From positions 671,306-735,305 of the forward strand of contig NZ_SMCV01000002.1 of the NCBI RefSeq assembly GCF_004342285.1: DNA of 64,000 bases. The letters run 5' to 3'. The notes under the pieces were generated by a model, which was given only the letters and a program-made list of their open reading frames with translations, searched no databases and was not told the DNA's origin. Positions 38,859 through 47,650 of the stretch are shown piece by piece. The position numbers and the translations under genes are program-made. Source of the stretch: Klebsiella sp. BIGb0138. Lineage in GTDB: Bacteria > Pseudomonadota > Gammaproteobacteria > Enterobacterales > Enterobacteriaceae. How positions within the stretch are numbered: position 1 is the first letter of the stretch; every line of letters starts with the position of its first letter.

Positions 38859-40142
38859 ATGAACACATTCTCAGTTTCCCGCCTGACGCTGGCACTGGCC
38901 TTCGGCGTGACGTTGTCCGCCTGTAGTTCAACCCCTGCCGATCAACAGCCCTCCACGCAGACTGCGCCGGGCACCGCCTCTCGCCCTGTGTTAACGGCCG
39001 ATGAAGCCAAAAATTTCACCGCCGCCAGCTATTTCCAGTCTCTGGATCCCAACGCCGCGGCGTGGACTCCGGCGGCCATTAGCCCGCCAGCCCAGCCTGA
39101 CTTCGTTGTCGGCCCGGCGGGCGGCCAGGGCGTGACCCACACCACGATTCAGGCAGCCGTCGATGCGGCCATCGCGCGTCACTCCGACCGTCGCCAGTTT
39201 ATTGCCATTCAGCCCGGGGAATATACCGGTACCGTCTATGTGCCGGCTGCGCCCGGAGCGATAACGCTGTACGGTACCGGCGAAAAACCGCTGGATGTCA
39301 AAATTAGCCAGGCCATTGATTCCGAGATGGATACCAACACCTGGCGCCACCTGGTGAACCCGGCCGGGAAATACATGCCGGGTAAACCTGCGTGGTATAT
39401 GTTCGATAGCTGCCAGAGCAAACGTACCGCCACCGTGGGCGTCATGTGCTCGGCGGTATTCTGGTCGCAGAATAACGGCCTGCAGCTGCAGAACCTGACC
39501 ATCGCCAACAACCTCGGCGATAGCGTGGATGCCGGAACGCACCAGGCCGTGGCGCTACGCAGCGATGGCGACAAGGTACAGATTAACAACGTCAACATCC
39601 TGGGACGTCAGAACACCTTCTTCGTCACCAACAGCGGCGTACAGAACCGTCTGCAGAACGATCGCCAGACCCGAACCCTGGTGAGCAACAGCTATATTGA
39701 AGGCGACGTCGATATCGTTGCCGGCCGCGGCGCCGTCGTATTTGATAACACCGATTTCCGGGTGGTGAATTCCCGCACGCAGAAAGAAGGCTATGTCTTC
39801 GCACCGGCGACGTTGAAAAGCGTCACCTACGGTTTCCTGGCGGTGAACAGCCGCTTTACCGCTTCCGGCGATGGCGTTGCGCAGCTGGGGCGCTCTTTGG
39901 ATGTCGACAGCGCGACCAATGGTCAGGTCGTGATCCGCGATAGCGTCATCAATGAAGGCTTCAATGTGGCTAAGCCGTGGGCCGATGCGGCGGTCTCTAA
40001 CCGCGCGTTCAGCGCTAATACCGGCACCGCGGATGAAAAAGGCAATCCGCAGCGTAACCTCAACGACGCCAGCTTCAACCGCATGTGGGAATACAATAAC
40101 CGCGGCGTGGGCAGCGTCATTGTTGCTGAGCCCAGGCAGTAA
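38859..40142 (+). CDS. ybhC: Outer membrane lipoprotein of the pectinesterase family, YbhC (PemB-like)
   Basis: A 427-residue lipoprotein of the family-8 carbohydrate esterase fold, the E. coli YbhC length. The signal peptide ends in a lipobox (TLSACSS, Cys24). The beta-helix motifs are GEYTGTVYVP, LYGTGEKP, GRQNTFFVTNSGVQ and EGDVDIVAGRGAVVF, which carries the catalytic-Asp region, then LGRSLDVD. E. coli YbhC is reported to lack real pectin methylesterase activity, so the activity is unproven. The start follows GGAG. Confidence 0.93.
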   Translation: MNTFSVSRLTLALAFGVTLSACSSTPADQQPSTQTAPGTASRPVLTADEAKNFTAASYFQSLDPNAAAWTPAAISPPAQPDFVVGPAGGQGVTHTTIQAAVDAAIARHSDRRQFIAIQPGEYTGTVYVPAAPGAITLYGTGEKPLDVKISQAIDSEMDTNTWRHLVNPAGKYMPGKPAWYMFDSCQSKRTATVGVMCSAVFWSQNNGLQLQNLTIANNLGDSVDAGTHQAVALRSDGDKVQINNVNILGRQNTFFVTNSGVQNRLQNDRQTRTLVSNSYIEGDVDIVAGRGAVVFDNTDFRVVNSRTQKEGYVFAPATLKSVTYGFLAVNSRFTASGDGVAQLGRSLDVDSATNGQVVIRDSVINEGFNVAKPWADAAVSNRAFSANTGTADEKGNPQRNLNDASFNRMWEYNNRGVGSVIVAEPRQ

Positions 40143-40150
40143 CGTTTGAT

Positions 40151-40173
40151 CAAGGGGGAGGCACTCCCCCTTG
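40151..40173 (+). terminator. Hairpin after ybhC
   Basis: CAAGGGGGAG, loop GCA, CTCCCCCTTG: 10 pairs starting 8 bases after the ybhC stop. The T-run is poor (TTGGCTTCCT), so termination may be partial. Confidence 0.6.
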
Positions 40174-40240
40174 GCTTCCTCCAGCGGCGACCGCCTGGCC
40201 TGCCGCCCCCTCTTCTCTGCTGGCTGCAAAAAAAACTGCG

Positions 40241-40272
40241 GGTGAACGAATAAAAATCCCCGCTCATACGTT
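40241..40272 (+). promoter_or_regulatory. Candidate ECF-type promoter before the redox island
   Basis: GGTGAAC, 21 bases, then CGTTT, about 95 bases before the TPR gene. The same GGTGA(A/C)C-N21-CG(T/A)3 pattern recurs at 42268-42300 before the peroxiredoxin gene. The spacer is longer than usual ECF promoters, so this is tentative. Confidence 0.3.
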
Positions 40273-40366
40273 TACGCATTGTCAGAACATCATGGCCTGT
40301 CGCCCTCATTCGCCGTATTACGCCGGATGTGGCCTGGCTCCCTGTTTCGCCGCCACGGAGACGAAG

Positions 40367-40918
40367 ATGAACACCCTATATTCCCCCTTCCTGCCCACAG
40401 CACGCCGCTTAATGGTCCCGGCACTGCTATGTTTATTCTATGCATCGCAGACCTTTGCCATGGGCGATAATAGCACCGAGAGCAAAACCCCGGACTGCCC
40501 CAATGGACAGATTTACGACAGCGTCAGTAAAAAATGCGTACCGGCAAAAACCAGCAGCCTTAGCGATCAGGATAAGACCAACTACGCCTACCACCTGGCT
40601 AAAAAAGGCGAATATCAGGCGGCGTTAAACCTGCTGGATTCCCTGAAGAACCGCAATACGGCCGAGGCCTGGAACTACCGCGGCTATGCGACCCGCAAGC
40701 TTGGACGTACGGATGAAGGTATCGGCTATTATCAGCGTTCGCTGGCGCTGGCGCCCAATTACGCGAAAGCGCGCGAATATCTTGGCGAGGCCTGGATGAT
40801 TAAAGGCCGCCGGGATCTGGCGCAGGAACAGCTGCAGGTCATCGCCGGAATTTGCGGACAGGGCTGCGAGGAGTACCGGGATTTACGCGCCGCGATCGAC
40901 GGACATCCTGAATCCTGA
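40367..40918 (+). CDS. Exported tetratricopeptide repeat protein
   Basis: A 183-residue protein not present in E. coli K-12. The signal peptide (LMVPALLCLFYASQTFA, cleavage near residue 31) is followed by a cysteine pair (CPNGQIYDSVSKKC) and about three TPR-like helical repeats (YAYHLAKKGEYQAALNLLDS, AWNYRGYATRKLGRTDEGI, YAKAREYLGEAWMIKG). Two more cysteines (CGQGC) lie near the end, so disulfides are likely in the periplasm. The start follows GGAG. It heads the island, 22 bases before the first sigma gene. It may scaffold or sense redox stress, but the function is unknown. Confidence 0.85.
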   Translation: MNTLYSPFLPTARRLMVPALLCLFYASQTFAMGDNSTESKTPDCPNGQIYDSVSKKCVPAKTSSLSDQDKTNYAYHLAKKGEYQAALNLLDSLKNRNTAEAWNYRGYATRKLGRTDEGIGYYQRSLALAPNYAKAREYLGEAWMIKGRRDLAQEQLQVIAGICGQGCEEYRDLRAAIDGHPES

Positions 40919-40940
40919 ATAGCGCCGCGAGGGTAAGAAA

Positions 40941-41456
40941 ATTACAACCAGTGAAGTTCGCTCACAGCTTGCCGCTCATCTGTCGCGCCTTTGGCGCTAT
41001 GGACTGATCCTCTCGCGCAACCGCGATATTGCTGAAGAGCTGGTTCAGTCGACCTGCGTACGCGCGCTCGAAAAGAGCGCGCAGTTTACCCCCGGGACGC
41101 GTATAGACAGGTGGTTATTCTCCATTTTGCACTCCATCTGGATCTCAGAGCTACGCGCGCGCCACGTACGCATGGGGCAGGGATTTGTGGATAGTGAAGA
41201 GCTGACGGCGCCCGACAGCCGCGAAATGAGCGAGGATCGCCTGTATTATCAGCAGATTATGCAACGGGTCGCCGCACTCCCTGAGGCGCAGCGCAATACC
41301 GTATTCTTAGTGTATGTTGAAGGATTTACCTATCAGGAGGCGGCGGACACGCTGTCAGTCCCCATCGGCACGGTGATGAGCCGGCTGGCGGCGGCGCGCG
41401 CTACGCTGGCAAAAACGGTCGCGGCCCCACCCTCAGCCAAGGAGATACCCTCTTGA
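40941..41456 (+). CDS. ECF RNA polymerase sigma factor (first of two), apparent ATT start
   Basis: The frame is open from 40923 and encodes a full ECF sigma factor, with no in-frame ATG, GTG or TTG before the middle of region 2. Region 2 reads LWRYGLILSRNRDIAEELVQ and then IDRWLFSILHSIWISELRAR; region 4 reads ALPEAQRNTVFLVYVEGFTY and GTVMSRLAAARATL. The best start is ATT at 40941 (ITTSEVRSQL, read as Met), with GAGGG 7 bases upstream, giving 171 residues. A TTG at 41127 would delete region 2. It overlaps the anti-sigma gene (TTGA). Target promoters unknown. Confidence 0.82.
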   Translation: MTTSEVRSQLAAHLSRLWRYGLILSRNRDIAEELVQSTCVRALEKSAQFTPGTRIDRWLFSILHSIWISELRARHVRMGQGFVDSEELTAPDSREMSEDRLYYQQIMQRVAALPEAQRNTVFLVYVEGFTYQEAADTLSVPIGTVMSRLAAARATLAKTVAAPPSAKEIPS

Positions 41457-42256
41457 AATCGTTATGTTTTACCCCGCCTTACGGCGATGAAGCGATCGTC
41501 GCCTGGCTGGATGGCGAAATGAGTGAGGCCGATGCGCGCCGGTTCGAAGCCGCATTCCGGGACGACCCGCTGCTGGCCGGGCGCATCGCCGAGCTGATGG
41601 GCAACAATCAACATTACCCGCAGGCCTTTGCCCCCTTGCTCGATGAAGCCCCGGTGGCACGGATGCAGAGCCGGCTCGACGCGCAGCTGGCGGCGCTGCC
41701 CGCCGCGGATGGCGACGTCTCCCATCCGCAGTTTAGCCGCCGCGCCATGATTGCCGCCTCGCTCAGTTTTTTGCTGATCGGCAGCGGATTAGGCTACCTG
41801 GCGCGGCCAGGCGCGAGCGCGCCTGACGACAGTGAAAATATTCGCGATCTTGAAGCCCGCTACATGTCGCTCTACAGCACGGAAACGCTGCTCGACATGG
41901 ACAGTTCACCCGCAGTGTTGCAACGAGGCCTGGCGCGTACCACCGAGGACATCGGTTTAACTCTCAGCGAGCAGCAGCTCACCCTGCCGGGCGCGGAGCT
42001 GAAAATGGTTCGCATGTTGCGCTATGACAGCACCACCATTACGCAAATTGCGTGGATTCACGCCGAATATGGCCCGATGGCGCTGTGTATCTCGCCGGAT
42101 CGTCAGCAGAGCAGCGCGGCGATTAACGCTGAGCAGCGGCACGGGATGAATATCGCCTGGTGGCGCAACCGGGGGTATCAGTTCGTATTGCTTGGCCGCA
42201 ACCCTGGCGCGCAATTGCACACGAACGCGCGCCAGTTACAGCGTCTGCTGGCGTAA
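41453..42256 (+). CDS. Membrane anti-sigma factor paired with the first ECF sigma
   Basis: A 267-residue protein starting at TTG overlapping the sigma stop, with AAGGAG about 8 bases upstream. The cytoplasmic N-terminal ~95 residues (EAIVAWLDGEMSEADARRFE) have the helical shape of anti-sigma domains but lack a clear HxxxCxxC zinc motif. One membrane segment follows (AMIAASLSFLLIGSGLGYLA, about 98-117), then a ~150-residue periplasmic domain. Overlap and order imply it holds the preceding sigma factor. The sensed signal is unknown. Confidence 0.8.
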   Translation: MKSLCFTPPYGDEAIVAWLDGEMSEADARRFEAAFRDDPLLAGRIAELMGNNQHYPQAFAPLLDEAPVARMQSRLDAQLAALPAADGDVSHPQFSRRAMIAASLSFLLIGSGLGYLARPGASAPDDSENIRDLEARYMSLYSTETLLDMDSSPAVLQRGLARTTEDIGLTLSEQQLTLPGAELKMVRMLRYDSTTITQIAWIHAEYGPMALCISPDRQQSSAAINAEQRHGMNIAWWRNRGYQFVLLGRNPGAQLHTNARQLQRLLA

Positions 42257-42267
42257 CCCGCCCTCCC

Positions 42268-42300
42268 GGTGACCTGCTAAATATTTTTTCCCCAGCGAAA
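42268..42300 (+). promoter_or_regulatory. Candidate ECF-type promoter before the peroxiredoxin gene
   Basis: GGTGACC, 21 bases, then CGAAA, with the same spacing as the element at 40241-40272. A separate GTAACC at 42253-42258 has no partner at the usual distance. Confidence 0.3.
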
Positions 42301-42374
42301 CTTTTCCCCTCACTGCGGCGAACTGAATAGTGGAGTCACCCAACCGGAACTCCCTTACATCGCAGGAGCTGATA

Positions 42375-42947
42375 ATGAAACGTATGAAAAACCTCGCTCG
42401 TACTCTGACCATGACCGTCGCGCTGGGCCTGTCCGCCACCGCGTTCAACGCCGCTGCGGCGCTGCCCGTCGGCGCCAAGGCCCCCGCTTTCGAACTGCAG
42501 GGCGCCTTAGCCGGTAAACCGATCACTTTCTCATTGCAGCAGGCATTACAAAAAGGTCCGGTGGTGCTCTATTTCTTCCCGGCCGCCTTCAGCGCGGGCT
42601 GCACCATTGAAGCTCATGATTTTGCCGAAGCCACCGATGACTTTACAAAAATGGGGGCCACCGTGATTGGCGTGACCGCCGGTAACACCGACCAGGTGAG
42701 TGATTTCTCGAAACTGGAGTGCCGCGATAAGTTCGCGGTCGCCGCAGACCCGGGCGCCAAAGTGGCGGCGCAGTATCAAACGCTGATGGAGATGAAAGGC
42801 AAGACCCTGTCCGACCGGACCTCGTACGTGATTGCCCCCGATGGCAACATTCTGCTCAGCTACACGGACCGAAACCCGGAGACTCATATCGAGAAAACCC
42901 TGGCGGCGGTGAAACAGTACGACGCTGCACATCCGCAAACTCATTAA
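42375..42947 (+). CDS. Periplasmic peroxiredoxin (AhpC/TSA, Bcp-like)
   Basis: A 190-residue thioredoxin-fold peroxidase with a cleavable signal peptide (VALGLSATAFNAAAA, about 1-28). The peroxidatic cysteine is Cys76 in YFFPAAFSAGCT, and Cys116 (KLECRDKF) may resolve it. Predicted to reduce peroxides in the periplasm. The start at 42375 follows CAGGAG. The next gene, 15 bases on, encodes a DsbD-like reductase that could recycle it. Confidence 0.88.
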   Translation: MKRMKNLARTLTMTVALGLSATAFNAAAALPVGAKAPAFELQGALAGKPITFSLQQALQKGPVVLYFFPAAFSAGCTIEAHDFAEATDDFTKMGATVIGVTAGNTDQVSDFSKLECRDKFAVAADPGAKVAAQYQTLMEMKGKTLSDRTSYVIAPDGNILLSYTDRNPETHIEKTLAAVKQYDAAHPQTH

Positions 42948-42962
42948 GCGAAGAGGCCAGCG

Positions 42963-44195
42963 ATGATAACCGCCATGCTGGCCGCCTTTATGGGCGGCAT
43001 TATACTCAACTTTATGCCCTGCGTTTTTCCGGTCATCTCCCTGAAAGCGCTCGGGCTCCTGCGTCACCCGGATAATGCCGCCAGCGCCCGTCGCGAAGGG
43101 CTGGCATTTTTACTTGGCGTGATGATCACCATGATGGCGCTGGCGGGTATTCTGCTGGCGGCCCGCGCCGGGGGCCTCGCCGTCGGCTGGGGGTTCCAGC
43201 TGCAGTCTCCGCTGGTGATTGCCCTGCTTGCGCTGGTGATCCTCGGTGCGGCGCTCAACCTGCTCGGCGTGTTCGAGGTCGGGCTGGCGGCACAGCGCGT
43301 TGGCGCCCTGGAGATGGGACGCGGCGCCTTTATCCGCTCGGCGTTAACCGGCGCGCTGGCCATTATCGTCGCCACCCCGTGTGCGGCACCGTTTATGGCC
43401 AGCGCCATCGGCTATGCGCTGGTGCAGCCCCCGGCCACGGCATTAGCAGTGTTCTTCGCTCTGGCGCTGGGTTTTTCCGCGCCGTTCACCCTGGTCTCGC
43501 TGTTTCCGGCGCTGGCCACTCTCCTGCCGCGTCCGGGCGCGTGGATGGATATACTCAAACGCGTACTGGCGTTTCCGATGTTTGGCGCGTATGCCTGGCT
43601 GGTATGGGTGCTGGCGCAGCAGGCCGGGAGCGGCGCGCTGGCCACGCTGCTGGCGGCATCCGTGGTGCTAAGCTTTGCCGCCTGGCTATACGGTATCGCG
43701 CAGCAGCGGCGTTATCAGGGCAAAGGGCATAAGGTTCTGTTTGGCGTCACGGCGGCGCTCGCGCTGGCGGTCATCGCCCCGCTGGTCGGCCTGATTGATC
43801 CGGACTCAGCGCAGCCGGGCGCCCGGACTAGCGCCGACGTCGCCGCGGAAAAATGGACGCCGCAGGCGGTTGAGTCCCGGCGCGGCCACGGCCAGGCTAT
43901 CTTTGTTAACTTCACCGCCTCGTGGTGCATCACCTGTCAGGTAAACGAGAAAACCTCGCTCTCGACTCAGGCGGTCAAAGAGGCGCTGGCAAAAACCGGC
44001 ACGCTGTATATGATCGCAGATTCGACTAAATTTAACCCGGATGTCGATGATGCGCTGAATCAGTTTGGCCAGGGCGGTCTGCCGCTGTACGTGGTTTACC
44101 CGGCCGACGGCGGGCCGCCCAAAGTACTGCCGCAGGTTCTGACGCCGGGCATCGTCGTAAACGCGTTGAATCAGGCGACCAGCAAAAAGGTGTAA
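42963..44195 (+). CDS. DsbD/ScsB-like membrane thiol-disulfide reductase lacking the N-terminal domain
   Basis: A 410-residue protein with a DsbD-type eight-helix core carrying Cys20 (NFMPCVFPV) and Cys140 (ATPCAAPF), followed by a periplasmic thioredoxin-like domain with WCITC (Cys322/325). The N-terminal immunoglobulin-like domain of DsbD is absent, and no signal peptide precedes helix 1. Predicted to carry electrons from cytoplasmic thioredoxin to periplasmic partners. The adjacent peroxiredoxin is the obvious candidate. Distinct from housekeeping DsbD. Confidence 0.87.
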   Translation: MITAMLAAFMGGIILNFMPCVFPVISLKALGLLRHPDNAASARREGLAFLLGVMITMMALAGILLAARAGGLAVGWGFQLQSPLVIALLALVILGAALNLLGVFEVGLAAQRVGALEMGRGAFIRSALTGALAIIVATPCAAPFMASAIGYALVQPPATALAVFFALALGFSAPFTLVSLFPALATLLPRPGAWMDILKRVLAFPMFGAYAWLVWVLAQQAGSGALATLLAASVVLSFAAWLYGIAQQRRYQGKGHKVLFGVTAALALAVIAPLVGLIDPDSAQPGARTSADVAAEKWTPQAVESRRGHGQAIFVNFTASWCITCQVNEKTSLSTQAVKEALAKTGTLYMIADSTKFNPDVDDALNQFGQGGLPLYVVYPADGGPPKVLPQVLTPGIVVNALNQATSKKV

Positions 44196-44212
44196 ACGCA
44201 ACAAGGCGGATT

Positions 44213-44770
44213 ATGGAAACCAACGATAGCGCGCGCGAAAGCTGGCCCGCGCTAATGGCACAGGCACAGGCGGGCGATCAGCGCGCCTACACCCGGTTAC
44301 TTAAGGCGCTGGTGCCGGTGATTCGTTCGCAGATACGTAAACGCATCGCCGATGAGGCCTTAGTCGAAGACGTGATTCAGGATGTCCTGCTGACGGTGCA
44401 TCGGGTGCGCCATACCTACGATCCGGCCTTCCCTTTTTTACCCTGGCTGATGGCGATTATCGCGGCGCGCGCCATCGATGCGCTGCGCCGCCGCGGGCGC
44501 TATCAGCATTGGGAAATCCCTGAAGAGACGCTGCCGGAAACGGCGACGGCCCCGGAACCGCCGCGGTGGGATAGTCGGGAGGAACTGGCGGGGTACCTGA
44601 ACCAGCTCCCCTCTCGCCAGAAAGCTATCGTGGAGCATGTTCATCTGCGCGAAATGAGCCTGACGGAGGCCGCCGCGCATCACAATCTGAGTGTCGCAGC
44701 GGTGAAATCGCTGCTGCATCGGGCGCTGAAAAATCTGCGCCGCTTTGGAGCTCATCATGACCGATCATGA
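44213..44770 (+). CDS. ECF RNA polymerase sigma factor (second of two, SigF-like)
   Basis: A 185-residue ECF sigma factor with region 2 (ALVEDVIQDVLLTVHRVRHT, then FPFLPWLMAIIAARAIDALRR) and region 4 (LPSRQKAIVEHVHLREMSLT, AVKSLLHRALKNLRRF). The pairing with an NrsF-type anti-sigma gene places it near the Caulobacter SigF group, which responds to heavy metals and redox stress. It starts 17 bases after the reductase gene with AAGGCGG upstream, and overlaps the next gene by 14 bases. Confidence 0.88.
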   Translation: METNDSARESWPALMAQAQAGDQRAYTRLLKALVPVIRSQIRKRIADEALVEDVIQDVLLTVHRVRHTYDPAFPFLPWLMAIIAARAIDALRRRGRYQHWEIPEETLPETATAPEPPRWDSREELAGYLNQLPSRQKAIVEHVHLREMSLTEAAAHHNLSVAAVKSLLHRALKNLRRFGAHHDRS

Positions 44771-45386
44771 CCTGTTGATTGAAAAACTGGGGCGCGGCAT
44801 GCGGCCGGTAAAACGGCTGCGCCCTACCGGCTGGCGCGTGCTGGCATGGCTGGCCGCCGCGCTTCCCTGCGCCATCGCCGCCAGTTTTCTGGTCCAACGC
44901 AGCCCGACCGACTGGTCGCAGCCCGGCGCCCCGTGGGCGGTGGTCCAGCTGCTGCTGGCTTTTTTACTCGGCACGCTGGCCATTCTCAGCGCCTTCAATA
45001 TGAGTATTGCCGGCCGCCGTCACCTCAGCTGGAAAGCCCTGCTCCCCATTGGGGTGATGTGGCTGGGGTTGAGTATCAGCAGCATCCCGCATCAGCCACC
45101 GCTGACGGCGGATAATGACAGCGTGCCCTGCTTTATCTTTTTACTGGTGGTCAGTACGCCGATGATGGCGCTGATGATCGCCAGCCTGCGTCGTAGCCGG
45201 TCGCTGCATCCGGTGCGTAGCCTGGCGATGGCGGGGCTGGGAATTGCCTGTCTGGCGGTCAGCCTGCTGGCGTTTTGCCATCCGGTACATCTGCATGCGC
45301 TGGATTTTGTCACGCATCTGGCGGCGATAGCGACGATTGTGGCGCTGACGGTCATTGTCGGCAGGCGCTGGGTGGCGCTGGAGTAG
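44757..45386 (+). CDS. NrsF-family (DUF1109) membrane anti-sigma factor
   Basis: A 209-residue protein with about six membrane helices and a short cytoplasmic N-terminus (MTDHDLLIEKLGRGMRPVKR) typical of NrsF. Cysteines at 38, 125 (DSVPCFIF), 165 and 174 (AFCHPVH) are notable, because in Caulobacter NrsF two conserved cysteines are needed for sensing. It overlaps the sigma gene by 14 bases, as expected for a coupled pair. Last gene of the island; 275 bases of no recognisable content follow before pgl. Confidence 0.85.
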   Translation: MTDHDLLIEKLGRGMRPVKRLRPTGWRVLAWLAAALPCAIAASFLVQRSPTDWSQPGAPWAVVQLLLAFLLGTLAILSAFNMSIAGRRHLSWKALLPIGVMWLGLSISSIPHQPPLTADNDSVPCFIFLLVVSTPMMALMIASLRRSRSLHPVRSLAMAGLGIACLAVSLLAFCHPVHLHALDFVTHLAAIATIVALTVIVGRRWVALE

Positions 45387-45661
45387 ACGCGTTTTCGGTG
45401 GCGGGTCGCCGCTACGGAGATAATTTTTTGACGTTATCTGCACGTTCAGCAACGATGTCCGGTCGGGCCATCCGCCATGTTCATAGCATGCCGCAAGGCT
45501 TTCTTTTTAGGAGGCGAAAGCACGGTCTCATCACTCGGGCGGTGGAATATTCCACAGCACGAACGACAAACGCACTTCGCCCAAACCGCCGTTTACCGGC
45601 ATCACGCCAAAAACCTGCTGGCCACCTTAAGTGACCAGCATTAGCCACGGCGAGGCGCGGC

Positions 45662-46657
45662 TTAATAAGCGTTAACCACCACCCACATTGGCCCCTGGCC
45701 CACGGCGTAACGCCCTTTCTCGGTCAGCAGCCCCTGCTCTGCGCTAATCTCATAGACCGCGATATGATGCGATTTCTGCCCGGCGGCGATCAGGTATTTA
45801 CCGCTGTGATCGAGGTTAAAACCGCGCGGTTGCGCTTCGGTCGGCTGATAGCCTTCAACCGACAACACGCTGCCATCTTCGGATACGCTGAAGACGGTAA
45901 TAATGCTGGCGGTACGGTCGCAGGCATAAAGATGGCGGCCATCCGGCGTCAGGTGAATATCCGCCGCCCAGCGTACATCGGTAAAATCAGCAGGCATCAT
46001 ATCCAGCGTTTGTACACGCGCAATATTGCCATTCGGATCTTTCAGCTCCCACACGTCGACGGAGCTGTTCAGTTCGTTCACACAGTAACCGTACTGCTGA
46101 TTGGGATGGAACACCATATGACGTGGGCCAGCCCCCTCAACGGTGGTCACTTCCGCCGGGTCTTGCGCGGACAGGAAACCGTCATCGCTGAGGTTAAACA
46201 GACAGATGCGATCCTGCTTCAGCGCCGGTACCCACAGGGTACGATTATCCGGGGAAATATTGGCCGAGTGGCAGCCTTCCAGCCCTTCAACAACGGTCAC
46301 CGTTTCCCCCGGCAGGCCATCAATCAGCGGCGTCACGCTCACGCAACCGGCGTTGTAGGAGGCGCTGAACACGAAACGCCCCTGATGGTCGGTTGAAATA
46401 TGCGTCGGGCTGCCCGGCAGCGCCGCCTCGCCGGCGAAGGTCAACGCGCCGTTATCTGGCGCAATGCGGTAAGCCAGGACGCGAAACTCCGGACGCACGC
46501 CGACGTAGAGATACTCTTTATTCGGGCTCACCACCATCGGCTGAACCTGGCCTGGGGCGTCAACAACCTGCACAAGTTTGAGCTGCCCCTCAAGATCCAG
46601 GCTCCAGACATGAATCTGCTGGCTTTCCGGGCTGGCGGTATAAACGGTTTGTTTCAT
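45662..46657 (-). CDS. pgl: 6-phosphogluconolactonase
   Basis: Seven-bladed beta-propeller lactonase of the pentose phosphate pathway (YbhE type). It has 331 residues, the E. coli length, from [18 protein letters not shown]. Repeated propeller blades are visible ([40 protein letters not shown]). Transcribed alone, divergent from ybhA. Confidence 0.96.
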   Translation of the reverse strand: MKQTVYTASPESQQIHVWSLDLEGQLKLVQVVDAPGQVQPMVVSPNKEYLYVGVRPEFRVLAYRIAPDNGALTFAGEAALPGSPTHISTDHQGRFVFSASYNAGCVSVTPLIDGLPGETVTVVEGLEGCHSANISPDNRTLWVPALKQDRICLFNLSDDGFLSAQDPAEVTTVEGAGPRHMVFHPNQQYGYCVNELNSSVDVWELKDPNGNIARVQTLDMMPADFTDVRWAADIHLTPDGRHLYACDRTASIITVFSVSEDGSVLSVEGYQPTEAQPRGFNLDHSGKYLIAAGQKSHHIAVYEISAEQGLLTEKGRYAVGQGPMWVVVNAY

Positions 46658-46831
46658 GACTGCTCCTTTCCTCACTGCACATGGAAAAACGTATACATTT
46701 CATTCATCAAGCTGCTTCTTTGATGCAATGTATAGACTCTTTTAACGGTAGATGCTGAAAAATTTGCCCCTGAGAGAGAGCGGTGTACCATCATGCCAGG
46801 CAATTTTTTCACCATTAACCGGAAACAACAC

Positions 46832-47650
46832 ATGACCCCACGCGTGATTGCACTGGATTTAGACGGCACCCTGCTCACCTCCAACAAAACGATCCTGCCC
46901 GCCTCGCTGGAAGCGCTGGCGCGCGCCAGAGCGGCAGGGTTCCAGGCGATCGTCGTCACTGGCCGACATCACGTCGCTATCCATCCTTTTTATCAGGCAC
47001 TGGCTCTGGATACACCTGCAATTTGCTGTAATGGCACTTATTTGTATGATTATCAGGCAAAAAAGGTTCTGCAGTCCGATCCGATGCCGGTAGATAAAGC
47101 GCTGAGCCTGACCGGGATGCTGGCCGAGCACGATATTCACGGCCTGATGTACGTTGACGACGCGATGCTGTATGAACGCCCGACCGGGCACGTTATTCGC
47201 ACGACCCGCTGGGCGCAGTCGCTGCCCGCCGAGCAACGCCCGGTGTTTACCCAGGTCGATTCGCTGGCGCAGGCCGCACGCGACGTCAAGGCGGTATGGA
47301 AGTTTGCCCTCACCGATGAGGACATTCCTAAACTGCAGCGGTTCGCCCTGCAGGTGGGGCAGACGCTGGGTCTGGAGTGCGAATGGTCGTGGCACGATCA
47401 GGTCGATATCGCCCGCGCCGGCAACAGTAAAGGCAAGCGCCTGGCGCAGTGGGTGGAAGCTCAGGGGCTGTCGATGCAGGAGGTGGTGGCCTTCGGCGAT
47501 AACTATAATGACCTCAGCATGCTGGAAGCCGCCGGTACCGGGGTGGCGATGGGCAATGCGGTTGACGAAGTCAAAGCCCGCGCCAACGTCGTCATCGGCG
47601 ACAACGAAAGCAACAGTATTGCCGATTTTATCAACCGCCATCTGCTGTGA
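46832..47650 (+). CDS. ybhA: HAD-superfamily pyridoxal phosphate phosphatase YbhA
   Basis: Cof-type HAD hydrolase acting in E. coli on pyridoxal phosphate and sugar phosphates. It has 272 residues from MTPRVIALDLDGTLLTSNKT; the catalytic aspartates are in LDLDGTL, with VTGRHH, and the late motif AFGDNYNDLSML binds Mg2+. Its TGA abuts the modC stop (TGATCA), so the two convergent genes have no spacer. Confidence 0.94.
   Translation: MTPRVIALDLDGTLLTSNKTILPASLEALARARAAGFQAIVVTGRHHVAIHPFYQALALDTPAICCNGTYLYDYQAKKVLQSDPMPVDKALSLTGMLAEHDIHGLMYVDDAMLYERPTGHVIRTTRWAQSLPAEQRPVFTQVDSLAQAARDVKAVWKFALTDEDIPKLQRFALQVGQTLGLECEWSWHDQVDIARAGNSKGKRLAQWVEAQGLSMQEVVAFGDNYNDLSMLEAAGTGVAMGNAVDEVKARANVVIGDNESNSIADFINRHLL

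Noticed and set aside
45387..45661. Possible small genes or RNA between the NrsF-type gene and pgl
   Set aside because: Short frames on both strands lack ribosome-binding sites and recognisable structure.
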